Position numbers and translations under genes: made by a program | DNA from: DATMXS01 sp050260275 | GTDB taxonomy: Bacteria > Acidobacteriota > Terriglobia > Bryobacterales > Bryobacteraceae | Reading direction: 5' to 3' | Assembly (NCBI GenBank): GCA_050260275.1 | Contig: JBLNBX010000202.1 | Span: 1-26,819, forward strand | DNA: 26,819 bases | Part shown: piece by piece, positions 14,068-22,688 of the stretch | Position numbering within the stretch: the stretch's first letter is position 1 | Layout: each line of letters begins with the position of its first letter | The notes under the pieces: generated by a model | What the model saw: only the letters and a program-made list of their open reading frames with translations | Database searches by the model: none | What the model was told of the DNA's origin: nothing

Positions 14068-14952
14068 TTACGCCTCCTGTGCCGATTCCAGGTAGCCGAA
14101 CAGCCCGGCATTGTACTGTTCGGGCACTCCGAAGCGTGACCGCAGCGGCACGGCCTCGGCATTCACTTCCCGTCCGATTTCGCTCCAGATCCCCTGCGTG
14201 TGCGGGCCGAAACCGCACACCAGGACGCGCTCGGGCCGCGCGTTCAACTGGTCTTCCATGTAGGCGAAGGTCGGGAACAGATGCGAGGCCACCTCGGCGG
14301 GATCCGTGCCTGAGAGCTCGATGGCGCGGTGGAGCTTGAGCGCGCCGCCGGCAACCACCGCGAGCGTCAGCGTGCGGACGCTCAGTTTCGCCATCACCGA
14401 GACGCCTTCGCCCTTAGCCATCTCGAGGGCGCACAGGCTCGACGTCGTTACGATGCCGGGGTGGAAACCGGCGGCGCGAAACGGCGCTTCGTAGCGCGCG
14501 AGAATCTCGACCGGCGCTACCGCCACCACCACGTCGCACTTCTTGCCGTTCGGCTGAACGTGATAGCTCAGCGATGCCGAGTCAATGTCGAAGGGCAGGC
14601 TCTTGCGGATGCGGAACCGCACGAGCGAGCGCTGCTGCTCGGGTTCGGCCGGAAACGAATCGAAATCGAGCACGGAGACTCGCACGCTGAAATCCGGCAG
14701 TATCAGCACCGCGCGGGTGCGCTTATCGGTCTTTGGCGCGAAGGCCGCTATGGCCTCCGCGAGCCCGTCCGGGTTCAGCACGTTGTCGCGCACCGGCGAG
14801 ACCGAGATGGTTTCGGGCGGAAACGGCTGGAACCCGATGCGGGGCGGCGCCTTCGGATCGAGCCGCGCGGCGGCCAGGCCTGCCTCGGACAGTTCGAAGA
14901 CGAATTGCGGCGGCGGGTCGTCGATGAGTCTGGATATGAGTCCGCGCGCCAT
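14068..14952 (-). CDS. pilM: PilM-like cytoplasmic actin-fold protein
   Basis: A 294-residue soluble protein between pilB and pilN, where PilM is expected. PilM is an actin/FtsA-like protein that binds the PilN N-terminus. Visible features are an N-terminal strand region (FVFELSEAGLAAARLD), a central RTRAVLILPDFSVRVSVLDF segment, and VRFRIRKSLPFDIDSASLSY, a hallmark of PilM/GspL-like proteins. A C-terminal half of actin style ends LFGYLESAQEA. It is shorter than the usual 340-360 residues. The first phosphate-binding loop is not recognisable: where DIG-type residues are expected it reads AKLSVRTLTLAVVAGG. The ATG at 14952 has GAAGGGTG just upstream and starts 2 nt after the pilB stop. Confidence 0.78.
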   Translation of the reverse strand: MARGLISRLIDDPPPQFVFELSEAGLAAARLDPKAPPRIGFQPFPPETISVSPVRDNVLNPDGLAEAIAAFAPKTDKRTRAVLILPDFSVRVSVLDFDSFPAEPEQQRSLVRFRIRKSLPFDIDSASLSYHVQPNGKKCDVVVAVAPVEILARYEAPFRAAGFHPGIVTTSSLCALEMAKGEGVSVMAKLSVRTLTLAVVAGGALKLHRAIELSGTDPAEVASHLFPTFAYMEDQLNARPERVLVCGFGPHTQGIWSEIGREVNAEAVPLRSRFGVPEQYNAGLFGYLESAQEA

Positions 14953-14954
14953 GG

Positions 14955-16592
14955 TCACCCTTCGATGAAAGTCACTTTGTTGATCTCTTTGAGCGTCGTG
15001 ACGCCCTGCTGCGCCTTCTCGAGGGCGCACTCGCGCAGGAACGTCATGCCCTCTTCGCGCGCGACGCGCTTGATGTCGGAGGTGGCCCGCCGGTCGAGGA
15101 TCATCTCGCGGATGCGCTCGGAAAGGTCGAGCAGTTCGGTGATGGCCGTGCGGCCGCGGAAGCCGGTTCCGCCGCACTCAAAGCAGCCGCTGCCCTCGTA
15201 GAACGTGACATCGCGCCACTTGGCGAGCGGCAGGCCGCTCTCGATCAGGTACTGGTCGGGGTAGCGCACGGGCTTCTTGCAGTGCTCGCAGATGACGCGC
15301 ACAAGGCGCTGGGCCAGGATGCAGTTGAGCGCGGATACGAAGTTGTACGGCTCGACGCCCATGTTCAGGAAGCGGCCGAGGACGTCGAACACGTTGTTCG
15401 CGTGAACGGTGGTGAACACCAGGTGGCCGGTGAGCGCGGCGTTGATGGCGATCTGGGCGGTTTCCTGGTCCCGGATCTCGCCCACCATGATTTTGTCCGC
15501 GTCGTGGCGCAGAATGGAGCGCAGGCCGCGCGCGAACGTCAGCCCTTTCTTCTCGTTCACCGGAATCTGCGTGATGCCGCGAATCTGGTACTCGACCGGG
15601 TCTTCGATCGTGATGATCTTGTCTTCGTCGTTCTTGATTTCGCTGAGCGCGGCGTATAGCGTCGTGGTCTTGCCGGAACCGGTAGGTCCGGTAACCAGCA
15701 CCATGCCGTACGGCTCCTTGATGTAGCGGCGGAACTTCACCAGGTCATAGTCGGGGAAACCTACGACGTCCAGCGTTAGCTGAGCGAACTTCTCGCTCAT
15801 CGACTCCTTGTCGAGGACGCGGAGCACGGCGTCCTCGCCATAGATGGTGGGCATCACCGAGACGCGAAAGTCGATCAGGCGGTTCTTGTAGCGAACCCGG
15901 AAGCGCCCGTCCTGGGGTACGCGGCGCTCGGCTATGTCGAGCTCGCTCATCACCTTGATGCGGGAGATGATCGTGGAATGCCAGTCCTTCGCGATCGGCG
16001 GCATGGCGTAGTGCAGGACGCCGTCGATGCGGTACTTGATGGCCACCTCGGTGTCGCGCGTCTCGATGTGGATATCGCTGGCGCGCCGCTCAAGCGCGTT
16101 GAAGATGGTGGTATCGACCAGGCGGATAACGGGCGCGATGTCGCTCTCGGCCGCTGAGAGGCGGTCGATCGACAGCGTCTCGTCGGCGTTCTCGTCCTCG
16201 CCGACCACGTCCAGCGTGAAGCCCTCGGTAACCTCTTCGAGAACGCGCTGGGACTGCTCGGTCTTCTTGAGCAGGTCGGCGATCTGCGAGAGCGCCGCCA
16301 CCTTGACGCGAAGCTTCTTCTGAAGGAGGAGGGTAAGCTCGTCGACGAGGTTGAGGTTCCGCGGATCGGCGACGGCGATCTCGAGGGTGCCGTTTTCGGC
16401 CTTCAGGGGCACGAAGTTGTAGCGGAACATCAGGTCCACTGGGATGGACCGGAACAGGTCATGGTCGATGTGGGCCTGCTTGAGGTCGACGAACTCGTAC
16501 CGGTAGCGGCGCGCGAGAGCCTGCGCCTCGAGCGCCTCCTGGGCGGGGCCGTTAGGTTTCGCGCGATCGGGTGTAGCCACCGTTGCCTCCAT
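14955..16592 (-). CDS. pilB: Assembly ATPase, PilB/GspE family
   Basis: A 545-residue hexameric ATPase that powers pilus or pseudopilus assembly at the cytoplasmic face. An N-terminal T2SSE_N domain (about 15-115) is followed by a linker and the RecA-like core: Walker A GPTGSGKTT (302-310), Asp box TIEDPVEYQ (328-336), Walker B region IMVGEIRD (368-375) and His box TGHLVFTTVHANN (388-400). The zinc-site cysteines are Cys435, Cys438, Cys470 and Cys473 (CEHC, CFEC). The usual RxDPD ahead of Walker B reads RHDAD here. Extension type is favoured over a PilT retraction ATPase by the N-domain and zinc site. The start overlaps the pilC stop by 1 bp (TGATG). Sequence alone does not separate pilus from type II secretion use. 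Confidence 0.95.
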   Translation of the reverse strand: MEATVATPDRAKPNGPAQEALEAQALARRYRYEFVDLKQAHIDHDLFRSIPVDLMFRYNFVPLKAENGTLEIAVADPRNLNLVDELTLLLQKKLRVKVAALSQIADLLKKTEQSQRVLEEVTEGFTLDVVGEDENADETLSIDRLSAAESDIAPVIRLVDTTIFNALERRASDIHIETRDTEVAIKYRIDGVLHYAMPPIAKDWHSTIISRIKVMSELDIAERRVPQDGRFRVRYKNRLIDFRVSVMPTIYGEDAVLRVLDKESMSEKFAQLTLDVVGFPDYDLVKFRRYIKEPYGMVLVTGPTGSGKTTTLYAALSEIKNDEDKIITIEDPVEYQIRGITQIPVNEKKGLTFARGLRSILRHDADKIMVGEIRDQETAQIAINAALTGHLVFTTVHANNVFDVLGRFLNMGVEPYNFVSALNCILAQRLVRVICEHCKKPVRYPDQYLIESGLPLAKWRDVTFYEGSGCFECGGTGFRGRTAITELLDLSERIREMILDRRATSDIKRVAREEGMTFLRECALEKAQQGVTTLKEINKVTFIEG

Positions 16593-17800
16593 CAGAACTT
16601 CTCAGCCAGCGTGAAGATGGGCAGGTACAGCGAGAGCAGCACGAAGGCTACGAAAACGCCCATGAAAATCATGATCGCCGGCTCTATGAGCGACAGCGCC
16701 GCCGCCATCTGCGTATTGACGTCTTCCTCGTAGAACTCAGCGACGCTCGCGAGCATAGAAGGAAGCGCGCCAGTGGACTCGCCTACTTCGATCATGTCCA
16801 CGGCAAGGCCCGGGAAAAGCTTCGTGGTCCTGAGCGAGGACGAGAGCGGCTGGCCCTCCCTGACCAGGCGCCCGGCCGTTTCGAGCCCCTCCTGCAGCAG
16901 CTTCGTGCCGAGCGACTTCGAGGCGGTCTCAAGCGCCTGGACCAGGGGAATGCCGCCCACCAGCAGGGTGCTCAAGATTCGCGAGAACTGGGCCACCTGG
17001 TACTTCAGCCAGATCTCGCCGAGAACCGGGGTGCGCATCTTCACGCGATCGATGCGGGCGCCGGCCTGCTCCGTCCGCGACCATACGCGAAAGCCGAGAC
17101 CGGCGGCCACGAGCGCGAGGAAGCCCGCCAGCACATAGTTGCGCGCGGTCGTCGCCACCGCGATGAGGATGAGCGTCATCTGCGGCAACTCCGCCTGCAT
17201 GCTCTCGTACAGCTTGGCGAAATTGGGAACAACGTAGGTGATGAGGAAGACGATCAGGCCGATGGTAAGCATCAGCAGAGCGGAGGGGTAGATGAGCGAT
17301 AGCAGGAGCTTCTTCCGCACCGCCAGGGACAGCTTCTGGTAGGCGATGTAGCGATCGAGCACCTCGGCCAGGCTGCCGCTTTTTTCACCGGCCAGAACCG
17401 ACGTGACGTAAACGGGCGGGAAGACGCCCTCGGCGCGGAACGCCTCGGAGAGCATCGCGCCGTTGCGGACGGCATCTCGAACCGACTGGATGTGCTTTCC
17501 GAGCTTCGGGTCGGTCAGGCGATCCGCCAGCAGGTCCAGCCCTTTGAGGATGGGGAGGCCGGCCTTGATGAGCGTCACGAACTGCTGATTGAAGATAAGG
17601 AAGCGTTCAAGGTTCAGCTTCCGCCGCCCGCCGAGGGAAACCCCTGAAAACGCATTCCCGGCCGCCCGCGGGCGCACCGAGTAGACCAGAAATCCCTGTT
17701 GTGTGTAGCGGTCGCGCAGTTCCTGCTCGCTGGCCGCGGCTCCTACGTGCTGGTGCAGTTCGCCCCTCGCGTCGGCGTACTTGACGAGGAATTCGGCCAT
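16592..17800 (-). CDS. pilC: Inner-membrane platform protein, PilC/GspF family
   Basis: A 402-residue polytopic protein with the two-repeat T2SSF architecture. Repeat 1 has FNQQFVTLIKAGLPILKGLDLL (about 69-90) and EALRAEGVFPP-like sequence ending in membrane helices. Repeat 2 has VAQFSRILSTLLVGGIPLVQAL (about 270-291) and ends in the final helix (IFMGVFVAFVLLSLYLPIF). An N-terminal cytoplasmic segment contains RDRYTQQGFLVYSVRP. PilC/GspF passes pilins from the membrane into the growing fibre and contacts PilB. It follows lolA by 29 nt and overlaps pilB by 1 bp. Confidence 0.94.
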   Translation of the reverse strand: MAEFLVKYADARGELHQHVGAAASEQELRDRYTQQGFLVYSVRPRAAGNAFSGVSLGGRRKLNLERFLIFNQQFVTLIKAGLPILKGLDLLADRLTDPKLGKHIQSVRDAVRNGAMLSEAFRAEGVFPPVYVTSVLAGEKSGSLAEVLDRYIAYQKLSLAVRKKLLLSLIYPSALLMLTIGLIVFLITYVVPNFAKLYESMQAELPQMTLILIAVATTARNYVLAGFLALVAAGLGFRVWSRTEQAGARIDRVKMRTPVLGEIWLKYQVAQFSRILSTLLVGGIPLVQALETASKSLGTKLLQEGLETAGRLVREGQPLSSSLRTTKLFPGLAVDMIEVGESTGALPSMLASVAEFYEEDVNTQMAAALSLIEPAIMIFMGVFVAFVLLSLYLPIFTLAEKF

Positions 17801-17829
17801 AGGCTAGAGCCCCGGAACTCCACTACCGG

Positions 17830-18462
17830 TCATTGGATTGCCTCGACCACCTCGGCGCCCGGGGGCGGCACGAACGTGAACATATTCTGGGCGAGCGGCG
17901 GATTGAGCTTCTCGCTCATGAAACGGAACCGCATGGTGGCGTTCATGTCGTCGACGATGACCAGTTCGTCGATGCGATAGCCCTCGCCGACGCGGAACTG
18001 GACGCTGCGGAACAGCAGTTTGTCGTTCTTGGGGTGCGCGGTGATCCAGGTCTGGCCGTTTATCTCCCTCAATATGAACGTCTTAAAGTCGCGGTCGAAG
18101 TCGATCTTGCCGAGCAGGAAGGCGAGGGGGGCGCGCATGTCGTCGCTTTCCTTCACCTTGCCCCGCTCCACGCGGTTCAAGGACGGGGTGTAGAGCCAGA
18201 CGTACTTGCCGTCGCTGATGAACAGCTTGCCTTTTGGCGAGGCGTACTCCCAGCGCATCCGGCCCGGCTTGCGCAGAAACAGCTCGCCGGTTTCAGTGAT
18301 GGGAGCCCGGCGCGGGGCGTCGTAGGTTTGTTCGAAAAACACCTGTAGCGTGCGGGCGTTGTTGTATCGCCGCTCGACACCGTTGAGGATGCTGCTCACG
18401 CTCGGCGGAGCCGCGTTGGCGCACAGCGCCAGCACGCACGCCAGGAGGGCGGTTCTGGTCAC
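17830..18462 (-). CDS. lolA: Outer-membrane lipoprotein carrier protein LolA
   Basis: A 210-residue periplasmic protein with a signal peptide (TRTALLACVLALCANA, cleavage near residue 18) and the LolA beta-barrel domain. Recognisable parts are FFEQTYDAPRRAPITETGEL, LRKPGRMRWEYASP, FISDGKYVWLYTP, and a late VIVDDMNATMRFRF. LolA ferries lipoproteins from the inner-membrane LolCDE complex to the outer membrane. The GTG at 18462 opens the signal peptide; the longer frame to 18651 adds a charged stretch that would bury it. No clear ribosome-binding site is seen. It heads the pil operon and is divergent from atpF. LolCDE is not in the window. Confidence 0.88.
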   Translation of the reverse strand: MTRTALLACVLALCANAAPPSVSSILNGVERRYNNARTLQVFFEQTYDAPRRAPITETGELFLRKPGRMRWEYASPKGKLFISDGKYVWLYTPSLNRVERGKVKESDDMRAPLAFLLGKIDFDRDFKTFILREINGQTWITAHPKNDKLLFRSVQFRVGEGYRIDELVIVDDMNATMRFRFMSEKLNPPLAQNMFTFVPPPGAEVVEAIQ

Positions 18463-18530
18463 ACAGTGATGACGCACCAGCCCGGCTAAGCGTGCAGCCT
18501 CCCGTGCAGGGCCGCCGTGAGGAGGCTCGG

Positions 18531-18560
18531 TTGACCCTTCAACCTGGGATGTGCTAGCTT
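18531..18560 (+). promoter_or_regulatory. Sigma-70-type promoter for the atp operon
   Basis: TTGACC (18531-18536) and TAGCTT (18555-18560) are separated by 18 nt, in the 158-nt gap between divergent lolA and atpF. A start near 18567 gives a leader of about 54 nt to the ATG at 18621. It is the best -35/-10 pair I find in this gap. Confidence 0.45.
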
Positions 18561-18620
18561 GAGACGTTTGATGTTTTCCTTCGTGTTTTGAAGGCGTTCG
18601 CGTTTCCGCAACGTAATCCG

Positions 18621-19070
18621 ATGGATCGGACAATAGCTGCGCTAGGCGCATTGATTCTCCAGTCGGTCCCGACTTTTCTCCTCATTATCGCCCTCTATTT
18701 CTATCTCAAGAAGGTCTACTTCGACCCGATGGCGCGCACCCTCAAAGAGCGGTACGACGCCACCGAGGGGGCCCGCAGCATGGCCGAAGCGAGCTTCGCT
18801 CGCGCGGCCGAGCTGACATCGCAGTACGAAGCCGCGCTGCGGTCTGCCCGCGCGGAGATCTACCGCGAGCAGGAGGAGTATCGCCAGCGGCTCCGCCAGG
18901 AGCAGGAGCAGGCACTTCAGGACGCGCGCAAGAGCGGCGCCGAGATGGTTAAGGAAGCTTCCGAAAGGCTTAGCGTCGAGCTGAAGTCGGCGAAGCTTTC
19001 GCTCGAGGCGCAGACGAGTTCGCTGGCCGAGCGGATTGCGGATGCGATTCTCCGCAGGAGACCGGCTTGA
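18621..19070 (+). CDS. atpF: F0F1 ATP synthase subunit b (first copy)
   Basis: A 149-residue stalk subunit with one N-terminal membrane helix (ILQSVPTFLLIIALYFYL), then KKVYFDPMARTLKERYDATEG, a signature of b subunits, and a long charged helix rich in Glu, Arg, Gln and Ala. The b dimer links the membrane a subunit to delta and alpha. The ATG at 18621 starts right before the membrane segment; a TTG at 18588 would add 11 residues. Neither has a clear Shine-Dalgarno sequence. It is the first gene of the operon, with no atpB (a) or atpE (c) before it. Its TGA overlaps the next TTG start (TTGA). Confidence 0.88.
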   Translation: MDRTIAALGALILQSVPTFLLIIALYFYLKKVYFDPMARTLKERYDATEGARSMAEASFARAAELTSQYEAALRSARAEIYREQEEYRQRLRQEQEQALQDARKSGAEMVKEASERLSVELKSAKLSLEAQTSSLAERIADAILRRRPA

Positions 19071-19699
19071 AGCGGGCCACTATCGTTCTCACACTTGCTT
19101 CCCTGTGGCTGATACCCGCGACGGCGCTGGCGCAGCACGGTGCGCCAGCCGAAGGGGCGCACCAGGAAGCAGCGGCGCACGAGGCCGGGCACGGCGATGG
19201 CGCCGACCAGATGACGTTCTGGAAATGGATCAACTTCGGCATCATGGCCGCGGTGTTCGCCTACGTGGCCTATAAGAAGGGCGGAGCGTTCTTCCGGGGC
19301 CGCACGGAATCCATTCTGCGGGACCTGGAAACCTCGGCAAAGATGCAGAAGGAAGCCGAGCTGCGCTGTGCCGAGATTGAGCAGCGTCTCGCCGCTGTCG
19401 GAGCCGAGATAGAGGCGCTGCGCCGGCGGGCGCGGGAGGAATCCGCAGCCGAGGGCGAGCGCGTGCGCGAAGAAACACAGCGGGAGATGGATAAGATTCG
19501 GAAGCAGGCCGAACAGGACATTGCGGCTGCGGCGAAGGCGGCAACGCAGGAACTGCGCGAGCACGCTGCGAAGCTGGCCGTGGCGCTCGCCGAACAGAAG
19601 ATCCGTGCTGAACTGACGCCCGAGGTGGACGCGGAGCTGGTGGCGGCCGTGGCGGCAGATCTGGGCCGAAAGCCCGCCCAGCAGGCGGTGGTGAGCTGA
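19067..19699 (+). CDS. atpF: F0F1 ATP synthase subunit b/b' with signal peptide and His-rich segment
   Basis: A 210-residue second b-type subunit. A cleavable-looking signal peptide (IVLTLASLWLIPATALA, cut near residue 22) is followed by a His/Ala/Gly-rich spacer (about 23-48), a membrane helix (FWKWINFGIMAAVFAYVAY) and a long coiled-coil stalk (about 65-190) ending in ALAEQKIRAELTPEVD. It probably pairs with the first copy as a b/b' heterodimer, as in chloroplast-like enzymes. The TTG start has AGGAG upstream and overlaps the preceding stop by 4 bp. The signal peptide would place the His-rich spacer in the periplasm. Confidence 0.87.
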   Translation: MKRATIVLTLASLWLIPATALAQHGAPAEGAHQEAAAHEAGHGDGADQMTFWKWINFGIMAAVFAYVAYKKGGAFFRGRTESILRDLETSAKMQKEAELRCAEIEQRLAAVGAEIEALRRRAREESAAEGERVREETQREMDKIRKQAEQDIAAAAKAATQELREHAAKLAVALAEQKIRAELTPEVDAELVAAVAADLGRKPAQQAVVS

Positions 19700-19700
19700 G

Positions 19701-20243
19701 ATGCCGAACGCGCTTGCCTTTCGCTATGCCCGGGCGCTGGCCGACCTGGCCGGCGGGGACCGGGTGGCCGCGATCGCGGCCGAGCTGGACGCGTTCTCAG
19801 CGGCGATGCGGGCCTCCGGCGAACTCCGTGTGGTGATGGATTCGCCCGCCGTTCCTCCCGCCCGCAAGCATGCCGTCGTGACGAAGCTCTGCGGCGTTTT
19901 GGGAGTCTCAGACCTGGTACGCAGGTTTTTATTCGTGGTGATCAACCGCCGGCGCACGGCCATGTTACCCGAGATCCGCGAGGCGTTCGAGGAAGTGGTG
20001 GATGAACGGCTTGGCGTGGCGAGGGCCGATGTGGCTTCTGCGAGGGAGCTCAGCGAAGCTCAGCGCGCCCAAATCTCGGAGCGCCTGGCGGGCTTGACGG
20101 GAAAGCGCATACGCGCCCGATTCGAGATTGACCCCGCGCTGATCGGGGGCATCGTCGCGAGGGTCGGCTCGACGGTTTACGACGGCTCCGTCAGGGGCCA
20201 GCTCGAATCCCTTAAAGCGCGTTTGGCCGGAGCGCCGGAGTAA
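19701..20243 (+). CDS. atpH: F0F1 ATP synthase subunit delta (OSCP)
   Basis: A 180-residue protein of normal length for delta, which caps F1 and ties it to the b stalk. It begins NALAFRYARALADLA, close to the family's usual RYAxAL start. Later are FLFVVINRRRTAMLPEIREAFEEVVDE, a typical central helix pair, and the C-terminal signature IDPALIGGIVARVGSTVYDGSVRGQL, in pieces that fit the OSCP pattern. The ATG lies 1 nt after the preceding TGA, so translation is probably coupled. Confidence 0.95.
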   Translation: MPNALAFRYARALADLAGGDRVAAIAAELDAFSAAMRASGELRVVMDSPAVPPARKHAVVTKLCGVLGVSDLVRRFLFVVINRRRTAMLPEIREAFEEVVDERLGVARADVASARELSEAQRAQISERLAGLTGKRIRARFEIDPALIGGIVARVGSTVYDGSVRGQLESLKARLAGAPE

Positions 20244-20276
20244 TCAGGCGGCCGATATCGAAGGATTCTTTTTTAT

Positions 20277-21800
20277 ATGGCTCAAATCCGGGCAGATGAA
20301 ATCGAGCGGGTACTCCGCCAGGAAATCGAGAACTACGACAAGGCCGTTGAGATAGCCGAGGTTGGCTCGGTAATCTCGGTCGGCGACGGTATCGCGCGCG
20401 TGTACGGCCTCGAGAAGGTAATGGCGGGCGAACTCATCGAGTTTCCGCACGGTGTGTCGGGCTTGGCGCTGAACCTCGAAGAGGACCAGGTGGGCGCGGT
20501 GCTGCTCGGCGACTACACCGAGATCCGCGAGGGCGACGAGGTGCGGCGAACCGGGCGCATCATGTCGGTGCCCGTCGGCGAGGCGCTCATCGGGCGCGTT
20601 GTGGACGCGCTCGGTAACCCCATCGACGACAAGGGCCCGCTGCCGGCAACCGACTTCTACCCGCTCGAACGCCTCGCGCCCGGCGTGGTGGACCGGCAGC
20701 CCGTGAAGGAGCCGCTCCAGACCGGCATCAAGGCCATCGACAGCATGATCCCGATCGGCCGCGGGCAGCGCGAGCTGGTCATCGGCGACCGCCAGACGGG
20801 CAAGACCGCAATCGCGCTCGATACCATCATCAACCAGCGCGGCGGCGACGTGATCTGCATCTACGTGGCGATCGGCCAGAAGCGTTCTACTGTGGCCCAG
20901 GTGGTGAAGACGCTTGAGGAGCACGGCGCGATGGATTACACCATCGTGGTCGCGGCAACGGCGTCGGACCCCGCCCCGATGCAGTACATCGCGCCGTACT
21001 CGGGCTGCGCGATGGGCGAGTACTTCCGCGACACCAAACGGCACGCGCTCTGCGTCTACGACGACCTTTCCAAGCACGCCGCGGCGTACCGCGAGATCTC
21101 GCTGCTGCTGCGCCGGCCGCCGGGGCGCGAAGCATATCCCGGCGACGTGTTCTACCTGCACAGCCGGTTGCTCGAGCGCGCGGCGAAGCTGTCCGACGCG
21201 CTCGGCGGCGGCTCGCTCACCGCGCTGCCGTTCATCGAGACGCAGGCGGGCGACGTTTCGGCGTACATCCCGACGAACGTCATCTCCATCACCGACGGGC
21301 AGATCTATCTGGAGTCTGACCTGTTCAACTCCAATATCCGCCCGGCCGTGAACGCAGGACTGTCGGTCAGCCGCGTGGGCGGCAGCGCTCAGATCAAGGC
21401 TATGCGGCAGGTGGCCGGTCCGCTGCGCCTGGAGCTGGCGCAGTACCGCGACCTGGCCGCCTTCGCGCAGTTCGGCAGCGAGCTCGACAAGGCGTCCATG
21501 GCGCAGCTTAACCGCGGCAAGCGGCTCGTCGAAGTGCTGAAGCAGCCGCAATACCAGCCGCTGCCTGTGGAAAAGCAGGTGCTCATCCTGTTCGCCGCGA
21601 CCAACGCATACCTGGATGACCTGGCGGTCGAAGACTGCCGCCCGTTCGAGGAAGAGCTGTACCGCTTCGTCGAGAACGCGCATCCCGGTCTGCTAAAGAA
21701 GATCAGGGACCAGAGAGAGATCGACGGCGGGTTGCGTGAGGAGATGACCGCCGTCCTGAAGGACTTTAAGGAGCGCTTCTTAGCCGAGCGCCGGAGCTAA
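20277..21800 (+). CDS. atpA: F0F1 ATP synthase subunit alpha
   Basis: A 507-residue non-catalytic nucleotide-binding subunit of F1, of full normal length. It has an N-terminal beta-barrel domain (GDGIARVYGLEKVMAGELIEF), Walker A GDRQTGKT (170-177), then AIALDTIINQR, the central nucleotide-binding domain, and SVSRVGGSAQIKAM, which carries the arginine that reaches into the catalytic site of beta. A GAAGGA element lies about 11 nt before the ATG. The 33-nt gap after atpH is the widest up to here in the operon. Identification is certain. Confidence 0.98.
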   Translation: MAQIRADEIERVLRQEIENYDKAVEIAEVGSVISVGDGIARVYGLEKVMAGELIEFPHGVSGLALNLEEDQVGAVLLGDYTEIREGDEVRRTGRIMSVPVGEALIGRVVDALGNPIDDKGPLPATDFYPLERLAPGVVDRQPVKEPLQTGIKAIDSMIPIGRGQRELVIGDRQTGKTAIALDTIINQRGGDVICIYVAIGQKRSTVAQVVKTLEEHGAMDYTIVVAATASDPAPMQYIAPYSGCAMGEYFRDTKRHALCVYDDLSKHAAAYREISLLLRRPPGREAYPGDVFYLHSRLLERAAKLSDALGGGSLTALPFIETQAGDVSAYIPTNVISITDGQIYLESDLFNSNIRPAVNAGLSVSRVGGSAQIKAMRQVAGPLRLELAQYRDLAAFAQFGSELDKASMAQLNRGKRLVEVLKQPQYQPLPVEKQVLILFAATNAYLDDLAVEDCRPFEEELYRFVENAHPGLLKKIRDQREIDGGLREEMTAVLKDFKERFLAERRS

Positions 21801-21803
21801 GCT

Positions 21804-22664
21804 ATGCCGAGCCTCATCGACCTGCGCCGGCGCATACGCTCGGTCAGGAACACGCAGCAGGTCACGAAGGCCATGAAGATGGTCTCGGCGGCCAAGCTGC
21901 GCCGGGCCCAGGAACGCGTGCTGCAGGCGCGGCCGTACGCAACCATCTTCCGCGAGGTGCTGGCGGATGTGTCCGCCGCGGTTGCCGGAGACGAGCGGCT
22001 GGGCTCGCACCCCCTGCTGGCGCACCGGCCGGAGCGGCGCATCGCGCTGCTGGTCCTGACATCGGACCGCGGCCTGGCCGGCGCGTTCAACTCCAACCTG
22101 ATCCGCGCCGCGCAGGCATTCGTGCGCGAGCACGAGAGCGCCGAGGTTTCGATGGTGCTGCTCGGCCGCAAGGGACGCGACTTCTTCCGGAAGAACAATG
22201 CTCGCATCATCGGCGAACGAGTAGGCCTGATGCAGAGCGTGCGCTATCAGGACGCCGCGGAGATCGCAGCCGACATCATCGCGCGGTTCGAGCGCGAGGA
22301 GATCGACGCCGCTTACGCCGTTTACAACGAGTTCAAGAGCGTCGTTTCGCAGAAGCTCTCGGTTGTCCCGATACTGCCGCTGAGTATCCCGGAAGGGGGA
22401 AGCGGGCGCGATTACATATACGAGCAGCCGCCGGAGGAACTGCTCGGCACGCTGCTGCCGCGGTACGTCGAGATCGCCGTCTACCAGGCGATGCTGGAGT
22501 CCTCCGCGAGCGAGCACGCCGCGCGCATGACGGCGATGGAGTCCGCGACTTCGAACGCGACTGAGATGATCGACAAACTCACGCTGTACATGAACCGCGT
22601 GCGGCAGGCGAGCATTACGACAGAAATCATCGAGGTGGTGAGCGGCGCGGCCGCCGCGGTCTAG
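21804..22664 (+). CDS. atpG: F0F1 ATP synthase subunit gamma
   Basis: A 286-residue central rotor shaft. Diagnostic ends are both present: the N-terminal helix LRRRIRSVRNTQQVTKAMKM with VSAAKLRRAQ after it, and the C-terminal helix with RMTAMESATSNATEMI. The Rossmann-like middle contains LVLTSDRGLAGAFNSNLIR. The ATG follows the atpA stop by 3 nt, with GGAG about 8 nt upstream. Length is normal. Confidence 0.97.
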   Translation: MPSLIDLRRRIRSVRNTQQVTKAMKMVSAAKLRRAQERVLQARPYATIFREVLADVSAAVAGDERLGSHPLLAHRPERRIALLVLTSDRGLAGAFNSNLIRAAQAFVREHESAEVSMVLLGRKGRDFFRKNNARIIGERVGLMQSVRYQDAAEIAADIIARFEREEIDAAYAVYNEFKSVVSQKLSVVPILPLSIPEGGSGRDYIYEQPPEELLGTLLPRYVEIAVYQAMLESSASEHAARMTAMESATSNATEMIDKLTLYMNRVRQASITTEIIEVVSGAAAAV

Positions 22665-22688
22665 GCGCGCTCACGGGAAGGTTATCAT

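Noticed and set aside
20244..21683. 479-codon open frame antisense to atpA
   Set aside because: It mirrors atpA codon for codon, is rich in Arg, His and Val, and has no family resemblance. The atpA assignment is certain.
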